DNA from: Dasyornis broadbenti
Taxonomy: Eukaryota > Chordata > Aves > Passeriformes > Dasyornithidae
NCBI GenBank assembly: GCA_013397935.1
Contig: VZRN01003459.1
Location: forward strand, 635,054-699,053
Direction: 5' to 3'
Length of the DNA stretch: 64,000 bases
This document shows positions 12,973 to 30,293 of the stretch, one piece after another (position 1 is the first letter of the stretch; every line of letters starts with the position of its first letter). The translations under genes were made by a program, and so were the position numbers. Below the pieces are notes generated by a model. The model did not search any database. It was not told the DNA's origin and saw only the letters and a program-made list of their open reading frames with translations.

Positions 12973-15265
12973 AGAAGTACAATTACAACTATTCTATAAA
13001 AAAAAGTGATCATATGAACATCAAACATATTTGATTATTTAAGCAATAAATACTCTATATGAATTGCTTAATAGGTGTGTCAAATTTCTGTTACATTTTG
13101 ATAGCTTATCTGTAGATGTTAGTAGTTGCTATTTCACTATAGCAACAGAAAGATTTTTGTAACAGTGAAAGTAGTGAACTGTATGACAAAATGCTGTCCT
13201 GAATTGTAACTGAACAACTAAGGTTAAACATGCTGATATTTGGGCTGATATAGAAGTCTGAAATGAGGTTGTTTAATTACTGACTATAAATATGTTAGTA
13301 AAATCCTATCAGGGAAAACAGCTACAGTGAATCCTTAAGAAAGTCCATATTTATATCTGTTACAGGTTTCTATTCAGACTTCAGACCTGAGGATTAACTT
13401 AAATGATTCACAGTGCCCACCATCAGATAACAATAACTTGACTTTGAGTTATGTTACAGCTGTGACAGCAAATACAACTTTTCTGTGACTTTGGGCACAT
13501 AAATGAATTAAACTCTGGCAATTCAAGATGGTGTGGAATTTAAAAGCTGAAAATTGTAACACATCTGAAAGTCAAATTAGCCTCCAAACCAACAGTAGAA
13601 AAATATATACCTGCATAAGGGTAAGGGCTAAATTTGCCAGACCTTCATTGTGTTTGCTTCTTTCCCTCATAAATTTTAAAATGTACAGCTTATTTGCTTG
13701 AGGTTTATGTCTCAGCCATCACTTCTGTGAATCCATCACACAGACATATTGATGCCCTATTTGATGGTAACAGTTGATTCTTCACCTGTAATGTATTTGT
13801 TTATAAGAATATCTTCAGGAAAACTGGAACCAGAATGTAGAACTTGTTTTGTATAAGGACAAAATTAATTTGTGTTAAATGATGTACTGTAGGTATTTGC
13901 ACTTGCAACTCAAGTGGACGCTGTCCAAATAGATGGGCAGTTTCTATTCTAAAATATCTTTTGGTATAACTGTAAAAGATAAAAGAAGAACAGGTCATAG
14001 AAGTTCCTTCTAGTTGCCAATTTTCAATAAGATCTGGAAGGGGCTGTTTCTGGCCAGAGGATTTCCCTTTTTGGGCTGAAAACTTAAAGCAGCTCAGAGG
14101 ACTTGAAGCATTTGAGGGAGCCAGTATTCATGAGCTTGTACTGCTTTCAGTTGCCACCGTACAGAATCTAGACTTTTATTTCAAAAGCTTTTAGTTTTGT
14201 GTTTCCAAAGATAACCATGGAAGTGTGAATCAAATGTAAACTGGTGCAGCACATCTGCATCAATATGAAAACAGGCCAAAACAATGACTTTGAGACCATT
14301 AGGTGATCTTTTCTTTAGGACTACTTTAAAGATCTTAAGCTACAAATTAATTATGATAACCTAAATACCTGTTTGATTAACTACTTTACTGTTCACTGCA
14401 TACATGAAAACCAAATACGGATGTTTCATGATGGCTTCTTATGAGTGACATTCCTCTAATAGAATTTGTGAGAGTATAAGAGTGGTATTCATAAACTGTT
14501 TTCAAAAGTAGCACACTTATGAAAAATGTAGAAGTTTTAAGAAAATTTCAAGTGTACCATTTCCTATCACGTGTGTTGTCAAAAGGAGGACTTTGGTTCA
14601 CATCTCAAAGACAGGCAGGATTGTTGAAGAAAAATTGTATTTGTAAAAGCTTCACTAGGTATATGCTTGCCTACAACTGGATTTCAATTGCATTTGAAAT
14701 CTAATGTGCAGAGTGTGAAATCTTGGAACCATAAGAATTAAACTTACTGAAGTAACAAGTTTTCAATTTTTTTACTTCAGAGGTTTCTTTTCTGTGTCTA
14801 GCAGACCTCAACGTCATTGTATTGTGTCTGCACTCAGTTTTACAAGTGAGAGAGATATCAAACCATGCTTACCATTTAGGAAGAAATTGCAGGAAAAAAA
14901 TTAAAAATAAATGTAGGCACTTTTGGTGGGGGAGGGGTGGGACACAAACTGCATCTGCTAAAATCTCTGGTAAATGCCCTGTGGGTATCAACAAGAACAG
15001 GATTTCACCCTCTCTTTGGGTGAAGTGGGGTGATGTACTGCACTGCTGTTATGTATCACACAGGGAAGAACTTGGTTTACAGGAGAGTGGGGTAAAAGTA
15101 TAATCTTTGTCTTACAGCTGAAGAAGTGGATTTGCTCATTTGGGCCATGTGGACAAAGGCTAAGCTGGGGTCCATGTGAGCCACTGGATTCCTGTTGGCT
15201 AGGATCCCTACAGGACAATATAATGTGATACATTGCTGTAAATCATCATGGTCTCCTGTGACCTT

Positions 15266-15298
15266 CTAATTTATTTTAATTTATTCTAATTTATTCTA
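15266..15298. repeat. 10-bp tandem repeat, about three copies
   Basis: Units of the form TAATTTATTC/T are repeated head to tail. It is a low-complexity AT-rich minisatellite. Confidence 0.85.
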
Positions 15299-17168
15299 GT
15301 CTATCTTTGGAGACAGCTGCTTTTGTAAGCTGATTATACTGTCTATTTCAATTCATACACTCCATGGAATCTTCTTTCTTAGTTTTAGAAAAAGTTCATC
15401 ATTTTGGTAAGAGATTGTCAATTGTTTTTGTGATGTTGGCACACACATAAGCTAAGGCTTCTAAGGTTGCCTTGTGGTCTCAGGTCAGTGACTCCACCTA
15501 CGAGCTACCAGATGCAACTGAGAGGTGGTATTCCCTCCAGCAGGCTGTGTGGACAGCTGGGCTGCCAGGACAGGAGAGGGGGCTTGCCTCTGCAGCAGGC
15601 TCCCTAGAAGCACAGTGAAAATCCAGTCCAGCTTAGAGAGCACATCTTACTGACAAGAGTTATGTCTAGGGAGTGACTTTTTCTCATTAAGAGGGGTGGT
15701 TTGTTTGCCACTTATAATCAGTGTGCCTTTTTACTGTAATTTTTCATAGTAAGGCTTGGGATTTTAGGGAGGGGAAATAGCCAGCTAACTGCTCAATGTT
15801 CCTATGGACACCAGATTGGTTTCCATTTGCACTTACATTTTCTAGTGTTTTCTGCTAGCTTAGTTTTAGATGTCCTAAACAAGACTCTCCCTTGGGTGCA
15901 TTTGTGAAGGCTAGTAGATTATACTGCCAGGAAGTTTCTTGTGCTATTAATTTTAAATTTCCTCCTTCTCGATTTCATTCCATTACCCCAAGTATGTATT
16001 TCCTGTATTTTCCAAATAATTCCTTCCTCTTCTGTGTCTTTATACTTCTCACATACTTGCAGTAATTGTCTCAGTCCAGTTATTATTTCACTACCACAGT
16101 CATGTTTACCTCTTTTAACCTTTTCTTGAATTTGTTGAATTGCATCCTTTATCATTCCATGTCTTTAAGTTATCTTAACTTGACAAGATCCTTTTGATAA
16201 AAAGATTATCAGTATTTAATGTTTGTATGGCTCTTTTAAAATACTTGTGACTCATAGAGTACACAATCAGTTTAAGACAGAAGTTATAAAACAGTTTTTA
16301 CTGTTGTAAAAACTATTTACTATATGCTAGTTTTTATTGCAAGTTATTTACCATTGAAGTATTTGCAGTTTTGCAGAACCTCTAAGGCATGTTTAAGCAC
16401 TGGATAAACATATTTTTACCACCAGTCAACTTTGCCATATTCAGATGTGCCTATATGGAGAAAACATCATATTACCTTGATGACCTGTACCTGGCATCAG
16501 GTCATATGTAGAATGCCTCTTGTACCTATCTATGAAAGGTGTGTCATTATTTATTATGCTCTTGACTTGCAAAGTTCTCAATATTAAACACTTCTGTGTT
16601 TTTAGTAGGTGGCTTTTTGACAGTTGTTGTGATGTGTGCATTATAGAGCATCGTATCGAAACCCTCTACCCTACTCCCAAGCGTGTGAATAATTTGTTAG
16701 CCTTCCAGCGTGAGTAATCTCTGTGGATAATTGTGGTCAAGTCTTGGTTATCCTCCAAGCCAGAGTGGTATGGCATATGAAAACAGAGGTTTTATGTCAG
16801 TCATTTTCTCTTAATACTTCATACATGAGGGCCTATGCCTGGTCAGTTTACATCTGCTGTCATGGGATTTTGGTTCAGAGACACTGCATGAACAGCAAAT
16901 ATATTTTGAAACAATGTGATGGATGCTTCACTCAGGAAAAAAGAACTCTTACAAAAATGTTCTTCTGACTAAGCATATACTACGTATCTGAGAAGGGACC
17001 TGCCTGGTGAAAATATCACATGAAATTCACAGCATCTTTAGAACAGCACATTCCAAAACACAGATGCTATGATGATGGGCAATTCTGGAAAACCCTAAGA
17101 TAGGTAGGTAGGTTCCTTAAACACAATGTGTATGTTTCACAAGGCATTCTTTTGATTTTGTTTTGTAG

Positions 17169-17334
17169 CCTAACAGCAGTGGTCAAGTAGTAGGGAAAGT
17201 GCCTGGCCATTTTACTCCAGTTTTGGCACCCTCTCCCCATCACAGTGCGGTGCGACCTGTGACCCTGACCATGACAGATACTAAACCCATCACTACATCC
17301 ACTGAAGGTGAGGCATCTTCACCTACAGCAACCA
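17169..17334 (+). CDS. NFIB: NFIB exon C, alternatively included, with two 5' splice sites
   Basis: The 166-bp exon has acceptor TTTTGTAG|CCT and donor ACCA|GTAAGT. It begins in phase 0 after exon B and encodes PNSSGQVVGKVPGHFTPVLA, then PSPHHSAVRPVTLTMTDTKP and ITTSTEGEASSPTAT, plus the first base of the next codon. It lengthens the proline/threonine-rich activation region in the long isoforms. A second donor, GAAG|GTGAGG, lies inside the exon at 17307/17308; using it removes 27 nt and keeps phase. Joined to exon D it gives ...TSTEAYTASG, which matches an NFIB isoform I recognise, while the outer donor gives ...TSTEGEASSPTATTYTASG. Including C without D shifts the frame. Confidence 0.94.
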
Positions 17335-20922
<3,588 letters not shown>

Positions 20923-22775
20923 TAGACAAGATTTTGCGATATTACCTTCCTACATGCTGCCGCTGTTATCTTGGATTAGACTGAAATCTTGAGGGTTTCA
21001 GTATTTGTCATGTGAAGTTTATTAAAAAAACCCTGAACCCTTTAAGAAATATCAATTTAGCTTAAGCTCATTTCTTAGATTTGTGCCATCTTAAGGAAGT
21101 TCTAATCATGTCTCTTTTGTTCTTTTATTTTTCAAGAGTTTGTACATGTAATCTCTAATAAGATTTTAGGACGCAGAACGAAGTGTTTAAGAAACAAATA
21201 CTAATTTCAAAATCAGTTTAAAATATAATAAAAACTCTCAAAGCAAAAAGTCCAGTTTATTACTTACAAGTTATTTTGTTTCTTTTTCCCCCAGAACACA
21301 TTTCCTTAACACATTTCTTCATTTCAGTTTTAGAAGATCAGTTATAAAACCAAACTCTCAAGGCAACACATCATCACTTCTAGTGTAATAGGTTTAAATT
21401 GGTCTGCTGATTTCAAATGTGATAAAACCACATTTTTGTTCTAGTTTCTTACATCATTTCTGTTTCAAGTAGCATTATAATTTCACATCTCATTAATGCT
21501 GTAAATTTAATGCAAATGAAGTGTTTACCCAAACTGTGAAAATATACAGCCGAGATTAATGACAGCATACAAATAAATTAGCTGCAGTCAGTAGCAAGGC
21601 CATGCACATACAGACTAGTAACAAAAAAAATTCAGACCCTTTAGAATTTTGATGTACTTTATGTTGTGTATTTGTGTTCCTCTTAGATCTTAACAGTAGA
21701 AGACTTTGAAATTCACAGCATATAAAATGTTATAAGGAAGAAAAGCTGAATGTGGCAATAAGAAAGAGGGTGTTAAGTAGTCTTTGGTATTTGTTCTACT
21801 GTATTTTTTTTCTCAGACTTGGGTTGCTGTCAGTAGTTTATACACATTCTTGTTTATTTTTGCAGTAAAATCTACCTGTTCTGCATTTGCTGAGATATAG
21901 CTGAGGTATAGCTGAGGTGTGCTTCAGCTGGAACCCCCTATCCTTCCCCACTCCCAGGGCAAGGTGGCAGTATGTCCATTTTAAAGGTCACCACATGCAG
22001 AGTTCAGAGAAAATCATAAAAATGGTAATTTATTCAAAATAGTTGATGCTTTGCCAACTCTTTTTTTTTAACTAGAAAGACCTAAATTCAAACATCTGTA
22101 CACTTTTATGAAATATGTAATGACTATTAGTGGGTTTTCCAGCCATTCATTTCCCAATAACTTCTCTGGCATATTGTTTTGTCAGTTTTTTTTAACCTCT
22201 CAAAGATTTTTGTATTATGAAATGTTTTATAATTAATATAGCATAGTTATTTTTAAAAGATACACAGTATATGTTTATTGTTTTTTAAAGCACACACACC
22301 ACCTCTCTTTTTACACACAGTGAATATAGTTTGTGGAGTTCTTGTGCAGTTTTTTATAGTACCCTTTGAAATGTCTCTGACATCCTGTTAATTTGAGGAT
22401 GTGCAATAAATTTTTTGGCCTCTGTATTTTTGGACACAATTTTTTCTGCAAATTGCTACAGCTTAGGCCCCCTCCACCTTCTTCCAAGCTCATTGAAAGG
22501 CTTCTAAAATTTTGTCACATGCCAGAAAGTAGTGGAAGCACATTTAATTTTCTCGTGGTTGAATTTTGACATATATATTGCTGAAGTTGTACATCTTTTA
22601 TTTATTTTTGTCTTTGTGTAGATCAAAACAGATTTCAAAATGTCAGCAGCATCTTTGGAACATGAAAGTGAGAGGGATCTCAAATGTCTTTGGTGTTTAC
22701 ATGCATTGTATCTGATACTCCCTTTCATGGTAAAATGTGTGGCCAAATAGCTTAGGAGGAAAGGGAAACTAAGTT

Positions 22776-23265
22776 AGATCTAATACAGTTCAGAAGCAGA
22801 AAATTATATAATGCCACTGTGTTAAAGCAATGTTCTCCTTTCTAAATTATATTGCTTCATAGTCTCCTCATTTTAATCCAAGAGCATTGATTGGTGACCA
22901 ATGAGCTATATAATGTATTTAAAAATTGTTTTATTGTCTTTGCTCTTAACTCACTATTCTCTTCTAACATATGCAATGGACGTGTCTATGTTTGCCTGAG
23001 TGTATTTGTGTGTGTGTGTGTGTGTATGTACGCCTACACATTTGTAGAAAATTAAGGAGTAGTATGTACAGCTGAAACCATTTGAAAGAACTTAATTATT
23101 TAAGTAGAAAGTTTTTCAGATCGATAAATATGAACATACAAGTATGTATATGTATGTATAAGTATGTATATATATGTATGTATATTAATTAATTACCTTC
23201 ACTCAATTCTAAAGTTATGTCAGAGATTACAGTGCCATATATATGTATATATGTGTATATATATA
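22776..23265. repeat. first copy of an exact 490-bp direct duplication (likely assembly artefact)
   Basis: By eye this block is identical to 23267-23756, including the microsatellite lengths. It ends in a TA-rich tract immediately before a single n at 23266. Identity through fast-mutating repeats points to one locus assembled twice, not to an old biological duplication. Confidence 0.9.
23007..23025. repeat. TG dinucleotide microsatellite (also at 23498-23516)
   Basis: About nine TG units. The same number occurs in both copies of the duplicated block. Confidence 0.9.
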
Positions 23266-23266
23266 N

Positions 23267-23738
23267 AGATCTAATACAGTTCAGAAGCAGAAAATTATAT
23301 AATGCCACTGTGTTAAAGCAATGTTCTCCTTTCTAAATTATATTGCTTCATAGTCTCCTCATTTTAATCCAAGAGCATTGATTGGTGACCAATGAGCTAT
23401 ATAATGTATTTAAAAATTGTTTTATTGTCTTTGCTCTTAACTCACTATTCTCTTCTAACATATGCAATGGACGTGTCTATGTTTGCCTGAGTGTATTTGT
23501 GTGTGTGTGTGTGTGTATGTACGCCTACACATTTGTAGAAAATTAAGGAGTAGTATGTACAGCTGAAACCATTTGAAAGAACTTAATTATTTAAGTAGAA
23601 AGTTTTTCAGATCGATAAATATGAACATACAAGTATGTATATGTATGTATAAGTATGTATATATATGTATGTATATTAATTAATTACCTTCACTCAATTC
23701 TAAAGTTATGTCAGAGATTACAGTGCCATATATATGTA

Positions 23739-23756
<18 letters not shown>
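23267..23756. repeat. second copy of the 490-bp duplication, right of the n
   Basis: This copy starts directly after the n with AGATCTAATACAG and runs on into the full-length TA microsatellite and unique sequence. It therefore looks like the beginning of a contig whose overlap with the left contig was not merged. Confidence 0.9.

Positions 23757-23777
<21 letters not shown>
23727..23777. repeat. TA-rich microsatellite at contig junction
   Basis: Mostly TA with TATG interruptions. The truncated counterpart lies left of the n, so this repeat is the likely cause of the assembly break. Confidence 0.85.
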
Positions 23778-25409
23778 CCCAGAAAGTAAGGTAGAGCATT
23801 GAGATTGTCTAAACAACTTTTAAGTAGCAAAGGTTGTCCTTTAGTAGGGCAGAAGTGGGATTGATTTACTATGTCCTTTCATTACTTTACAACAATTTAA
23901 AAGACCACTCTTCTTGTGGCAGATTTTATATGCATTTGCTTTAAAGCAACCCATGATGAATGAAAAGAAAAATCAAGGGGTACGTGAAATTAAGGCAATT
24001 AATCATTTTGTATTAGTGGAGAGAAATTTTAAATTAGCAAGCTGATGGTTTTAGTTCCAGAGAGGTCTTTTAAACATTCCCCATACCCTGTAATGCACAT
24101 TGACCCCTCAAGAATAAATATTGTCACCAGTACCTTTTTAACTTCATTGGAGGGGTCTTTATGAAGATTTATTCTCTCTGGTTATGAGAAATATTGGCAT
24201 GTACCCTTGAGTACTTTTTTTTGCTGTTAAAAAGAACCATTATGTAGCCCATTTAAGTTACAGTAACCACAGTAAATTTAAAAGTTGCACGTGTATTTTG
24301 CAACACACACTCACATGGAGTGCTGACAAAGTGATAGCTTGCTAGAACTTCCAGTAAACAACTTATAGCACAGCGCACTCGAAATACTCACATTTAGATG
24401 GGAAGCGCTGAATAGAACTTTGAAAGACAATGTGTGATGGGGCATTGTTGGCCTTTACAGGTCTGGATACCATGAAAACACAGTGCTATAAGCATTACTT
24501 AGCCTGTAACATTGATAATTAGAAAGACCAGATTCTAATGGGGTATTGCAGCTATCCAGTCCACTTTCTGATGCACTGTCTGGTGGATCTTCCCATTACT
24601 TGCCTTGAAATGCTAGGTATTTCTATACTGTGGCATGAGTAGTTACAAAACATATGTCTCTCTCTTGGAGAGTCATATGTATCTTGTCCTTTTCTTGTAA
24701 AAAATTCATGTCAGACCGCCTCTGTCTATTACAAAATATTAGTGACCACTCGTTTTTCTTTTTTTGATTCAGCATCAGCTTCTGAGTGTTGTTAAGTGTT
24801 GATCATGTAAATGCAGGGAGGGCACCATGGGATGGGGCAAGGGAAGTGGTAACACCTGAATGAGACAGTTTTTCTGAATTTTATTATTGGTGGTTGGTGG
24901 AAGTATTTTATGAAGCTAAATCTAGTACTCAGTGTTCTTTATCTGTCCTGAGAAAAATCCTAAATAAATTTGAAAAGATTGGATAATCTTTGCAATTACA
25001 TGGGAGCACTTCTGCCTCCCACCCTTAATTTGCATTTATTGAAGATTTGTGTTTCTATGCCTAGAGTAGAGGAAAGAGCAACAAACCAATAAGCTGAGGA
25101 AAATCAGTCAAATTGAACCTTCTACAAGTGGACACAATTCCTTGCCAGATTCTAGTGTCTGTATTCTTTTGGCTAATTACCTTTAAGGGCAAAATCATCA
25201 GGTCAGTAACAAAGTCTTAATGATCAGAATTCCATGGTGATATGATAGCATTTCTTTAGCCTCTTTGTGTCACTGTTCTCAACTTCATGAATATATTATG
25301 CGATTGAAATGACAAACATTTAGAGTCAGGTTATGCTGCTTCTGGCAATAGTGCTAGAAAGTTGCCAGAAATACAGTCATGCACTTCGCCTGTGTAAACA
25401 GTATAGTAA

Positions 25410-25445
25410 GATGGATGGATGGATGGATGAATGGATGGATAGATG
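25410..25445. repeat. GGAT tetranucleotide microsatellite
   Basis: About nine GATG/GGAT units with one GAAT and one GATA interruption. Confidence 0.9.
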
Positions 25446-25481
25446 CTTGTATTTAGTGCAAGTAGAGATGAATGGTTTCAC

Positions 25482-25535
25482 AAAAAAAAAAAAAAAAACC
25501 AAAACAAAACCAAAAAAAAACCCCAACAAAACCCC
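25482..25535. repeat. A-rich low-complexity tract
   Basis: An A run of about 17 is followed by CAAAA and CCAAA units. It could be the tail of an old retroposed element, but no element body is recognisable next to it. Confidence 0.75.
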
Positions 25536-28500
25536 GATTTCTTTTGAAATGAATGAAATAATTGAAAAGTTTTTGTTCTTGACCATTTGATTTTAATGCA
25601 CCTTGGGGCCTTGTATGGGTGATTCTATTTTTAATTAGAAAACATAAATAAATAGGATAGCTATTAAGGTCTGTGAAGAGAATAACCTCTAGAATTTTCC
25701 CATCACAGTAAATGGTGCTAACTAATGCTAGCCCAATTGATGAGGAATTAATGAACTCTTCCAGTCCTTGCACTGATAAACTCAGTGGCATGGTTTTCAC
25801 TAAAGCTTGCATTTTCTGGGTGTGGCATGTTGAATTCATGATTTTCAGATTATGAGTGAGATTTTACAATTATGAGTGAGACATTTTCAATGCACATAGT
25901 AATAAGGTCTTTAAAATGCAAAATCAGAAAACTGTAGATAGTTTTTCATTTCCTACAAATGCCTTCCCTGATTCTTCAGTAGAAAGTTGTTCTTACCAGG
26001 TGCATCCTTTAGTTGCTGAGCTGCACAGTTCGAAATGTAGATCTCTTCATACAATTCATCATGGAAATTGTAGACTTAAATGTCCAGTGAACACAGAGTA
26101 TTTGTTTACAAAATGTTTTGGGTGGATGTTGCTTTTGCTTTCAGCAGCAGGCTGAAAGAACACATGTGGACTCCTAAAGAGAACTTGTCAGTAAAGTCAG
26201 GAAACAGGTTATCAACACTTAGGCTGTTCTTATTGTGTCCCTTATCATAATTGACAGTTTGACGTAAAACTGGGTCACATGATCACCAGGGAGGTATGTA
26301 AATGGCTAAGAGGTCACCTTTCACATATGCTTGCTGGAAAGGAAACACATTTAAAGGAAGATTCAGTCAGAACAATGACAATATGCAAATGCTTAGTTTT
26401 ATGGGCTTTTCTCAACTAACAGAAGCTATAACAGCCTCCTATTACACTTTCCAAAATACATTTCTACTTTCACTAGCTATTACAGAAGCTTGAAGGGAAT
26501 GTTAGTCTTAGACAGCCATTTTTTAGATATGAGACTACAAAATCTGCTTAAATACTAAATACCCCTAAAAATTATTCATACTATAATTAAAGATTGAGCT
26601 GTTGGCTGTGGGTTTTTAATGTATGTGTGATTTGCATACTTAAAACTGCAGGATGGTTGTGCTTGCTAGGTGCTGTTTAAACTGTGAAGACAGCTATGAT
26701 AAAATCTAGCATTTGGGTAGAACTTCACATCGGTATGTCTCACAGCTCTGGAAAGTGCAAAACAAAATAATTTTCCTGGCATTTTACAGAACAGAAGCAC
26801 TTGGTGTATTGCTCTGCTTCTCTCCAGGCCTCCCTTCCAGGCCTGTCCCCTCTTCCTGTAAAGTGCCTGAGGTGAATGAGGGAGTTGCATTGCCTTCAAG
26901 GAGAACCACTTGCAGAGGGCCTTGTGCTCTGCTGGTTCATGAATGCAGCAGTGAGGATGTATGCCAGGTGTCAGGGTAGTGCCTAGCATCAGGAAATGGC
27001 TGGGCTGCCTGTGAGGATTCCTCATCTGCTGCAAGGCTGGGCATCCTTTTCCAGAATACAGTTCAGAACACAGACCCATCATCTGTTCTTTTGTGGTTAG
27101 ATGAGAGATAAATAAGAAAATCATTGATAATATTTTGAGGATGGAAGGTGTTATGGAAGTGAAGTTTTCCTATGGTGTGCCTTGCTAAAAAAAAGACAGA
27201 GCTGTTGACTGAAGGTCAAGTCCATTCAACAGGCTTCTAGGAAAGACTTTTCACCATGTCATATGCCAAATCAGATCATTTATTTTGCCTTCATAACATA
27301 CATTTGTGAAAACTAGTGATATTTCTCAGCATTTATTAAATATATCGTGAGGATATATTTATATTCTTATGTTACTCTTATATTCTTATGTTCCTCTACT
27401 GAGGAATGCAAGTTTTCTCAAGTAGCCTTCAAGTAGTTTCCTGCCTCTTCATATCACATATCCTGCAGAGAAACTCTTTTAGGTGGCTTAGAGTGGGTAA
27501 GAGTGACTGTGCCTCCTCATCTGCAGTTAATGCTGTGGCATGATTTTAGAGATCGCCTAAGTTACTCTGAGCACAATAACTAGACAGAAAGCTTTCAGTA
27601 TGACTCCAGACAACATATAACACTTGAAATACTGTAATGAAGTGCCTTATGTCCTTCCACAGCTTGGTACTCATGTCAGGTCTGTGCATACAGGCTCTCC
27701 CTGCTGGGCTCTCTGGACATGCTCCAAGGGCAGCCTCCCACTGCTGCTGTGAACAGACTTCTTCCATCAAATGGTGCCCAGGCTTACAGAGTTCCATTAA
27801 ACATCTACAGTATTTTTACCCAGAAAGGACTCAACACATGCACAGGATGCAAATGCAGATTTTGGAAGCGGTATTTCTAAATCTTAAACATGCAGATCTT
27901 TCAGCAGGAGTGACTTGGGAGAAGTTTTATGTGAGGGAGAATTAAAAAAGAAAAAAAAAAAAATCCAGGCAGGTTAGGTTTTAAAGGCAATGGGGCAGCT
28001 GTGTGAGCCTAGTGAGTAGTGTGGAGCTGCAGCTTTTAACACTGGGAAGGCGTATTTCAGTGCAACTAATACAGCCCTGGGCTCATCACAGAACCAGTTA
28101 TGCAAACCTGCACTTCTCTGAGGTGTTAGTACTGCAAGCATGGCACAGTTGGTGCAGTGAATAGCACTATAGTTTGCTCTAATTATCAGTCTCACATAGC
28201 ACTAACCTTCGTCCACATGTGTATGTACGTGTCTGCAGCTTAGGTATAAAATGCACATGTTGCATTATTACCTTTGCAGTATGTGGATGTGTATGAATTG
28301 AGGTACATATGACTGTACATAACAAGAAGCATGTCATGATTAACATTTATGAAATAGATTTCAGAAGGTTTGTGGAGCTTTCTTAATGATAAATTTAACA
28401 CGTTAACTGTAAGTGTGGAAGGTTTTCATACAGACTGTGGGAAGAATATAGTGATTTAGTGCAGAAGCTAATTTACTAAAATGTAATATATCAATCTCTT

Positions 28501-30219
28501 ACTGTTTCCTCCAAATGGCAAATGCAATTAGGTTCTATGTAACAAGATAAGTGCTTGCCAGATTTTTGAGTTAGACCTAAGTGAATATAATAATTTGATA
28601 TGACTAAGTTTGTGATTTTAGTAAATTTTTAATGGTTCTAATCAGCCAAAAGGCTTTTATTCATAGGTTTTGTATTTTGTGAAAGAAGCAAAAGAGAGGG
28701 ATGGATGGGAGGGTTTAACCGTTCAGTCTTTTGTTTCAGCTGCAAGAGAGTTTTTATAGCTAAGTTATGAAGATTTAAAATATGCATTTGTAGTGAAGGT
28801 GATGACATCCTTAAGGATAATAGCAGAAATACATCTACTGTACATTGAGTAACTGGGCTGACATATTTTATTATGTTTTCATTATTAAAACCAGGCTGAG
28901 AATCCTGTTTTGTATAGTGACTCTATCAAATGCTTACTTACCCATTTTTTAAACATATTTAATGTATTATTCACAGTTACCTCTAGCAAACTTTTTGACT
29001 GTGTGTTTCCTTTTCTGGTTAATTTCATGTGGTTTAGTCATTCTTTTAATGGCCTTTAGAAGGTCCCTTGGAGTTCTTTAGATAACAAACAAGAAACAAT
29101 CCCTATGAAAACATCAAAGACTAACATTTCCATTTCTCAGACCTTAACAGCAGGAAGCTTATGAGTCTAACAGCCAGACAGGGTCAGGTTTGCAATATTG
29201 TCTTGTCCTTAGCATTTGTATTTTTCAGGAAAAGACTGCAATTAATTGTGCTCCTGTGAAAACAGTTTATTGTAGTTTGTTTGCTGTAGCCTGGGCTGTC
29301 TAAAGAATGTGAATATGGATACAGAAAACTAAAATGCTTTGAATGCAGTTAAACTCAGAAACATTATCTTCAATTAAGAGTGTTTAATCATATATAATAG
29401 TACAGCAATTTATATGAGCATGACTATATAGAGAATAAAATGTATATTTTCTTCAGAAGCCAGATAAGCTCACTTTCTTAAACTTAAAAATAAGCAGCAT
29501 ATCTTTTCAATAAATCTGCTAACACTATTGGGCAGCTGTTAAATAAACAGAGTTGCAGAGGGTTGCTTGAACAATCTGTGAAGGCAGAACTGATGATCTG
29601 AGGATCTGGGAAGAATTTGTTTCAGTTAACATTTAGTACATTCCTCATTATGTTAAAATGCAGTAAAGTATTCTGTATGCTACTTTCCTGAGTCTAAACA
29701 AGATTAGATTATTTTATCATCTCTTGTTCAGTAATACCAATTTCAGTAACACTAGATTAATAAGCTTCAGTTGCAAAATACCTTTACTCTTTTTAAATAG
29801 CAAGATAACGTCATACAATTTGTTTAACGTGCACAAATTTTCTATAAATTGCATGTCTTCTATGTTTCACAAAAAGCATGCTAGAAGATACTGATTATGT
29901 TTTACCTTTACTCAATACACATTATATAGAGCATTGCTTGAAAAGCCAGCATAATTATTTCCTTTCTTAAAGTATCTCACTATTGATTATTAACATTTCC
30001 TTTTATTCCAGCTCAGTTTGTAATCTAATAATGGCTAATTGCTATGTGCTACACACTAGTTACTCTTTTATGCTTTATTAATAGAGGATCATATTAAAGT
30101 AGCATTATATTAAACAAATCTATAGGCATTTATTTCTCAAAATAAGTTATTTTTCTTTGTTTTATTTTTTAAAATTACTTCTTGGGAAAGTAAGACTTTT
30201 GCCATGTACGGTACTAGTT

Positions 30220-30225
30220 TGCATG
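30220..30225 (+). promoter_or_regulatory. candidate RBFOX binding motif (UGCAUG) upstream of alternative exon E
   Basis: TGCATG lies 69 nt before exon E. RBFOX proteins bind UGCAUG, and sites upstream of an exon usually promote skipping (established knowledge). Whether this one is used is inference. A second TGCATG lies about 860 nt downstream of the exon at 31239-31244. Confidence 0.4.
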
Positions 30226-30293
30226 TATTCATTTAAATACTAAAAACTGTAGTATGCTCGATCCATATCTGACTGCTAGGTTTCAATTGACAG

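Larger units (their letters stand above)
6674..17168 (+). other. NFIB: NFIB intron B-C
   Basis: This 10.5-kb intron begins GTACTG and ends TTTTGTAG. It contains a CA microsatellite (10097-10137), a candidate regulatory block rich in homeodomain-type motifs (8041-8290), a 23-bp direct repeat with EcoRI-like GAATTC cores (12931-12972), and a 10-bp tandem repeat (15266-15298). No extra exon or recognisable transposable element was seen. The small open frames have no family features. Confidence 0.9.

Noticed and set aside
22776..23756. A biological segmental duplication or transposon pair
   Set aside because: Apparent perfect identity through microsatellites, a lone n at the junction and the lack of element ends all favour an assembly artefact.
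25453..25839. Minus-strand frame of 128 codons with a phenylalanine-rich end
   Set aside because: The Phe-rich part is the translated A-rich tract at 25482-25535, a low-complexity artefact.
26666..27124. Minus-strand open frame of 152 codons
   Set aside because: It is inside NFIB intron D-E, with no recognisable domain, no splice context and an overlapping open frame on the other strand. Chance is the simplest explanation.
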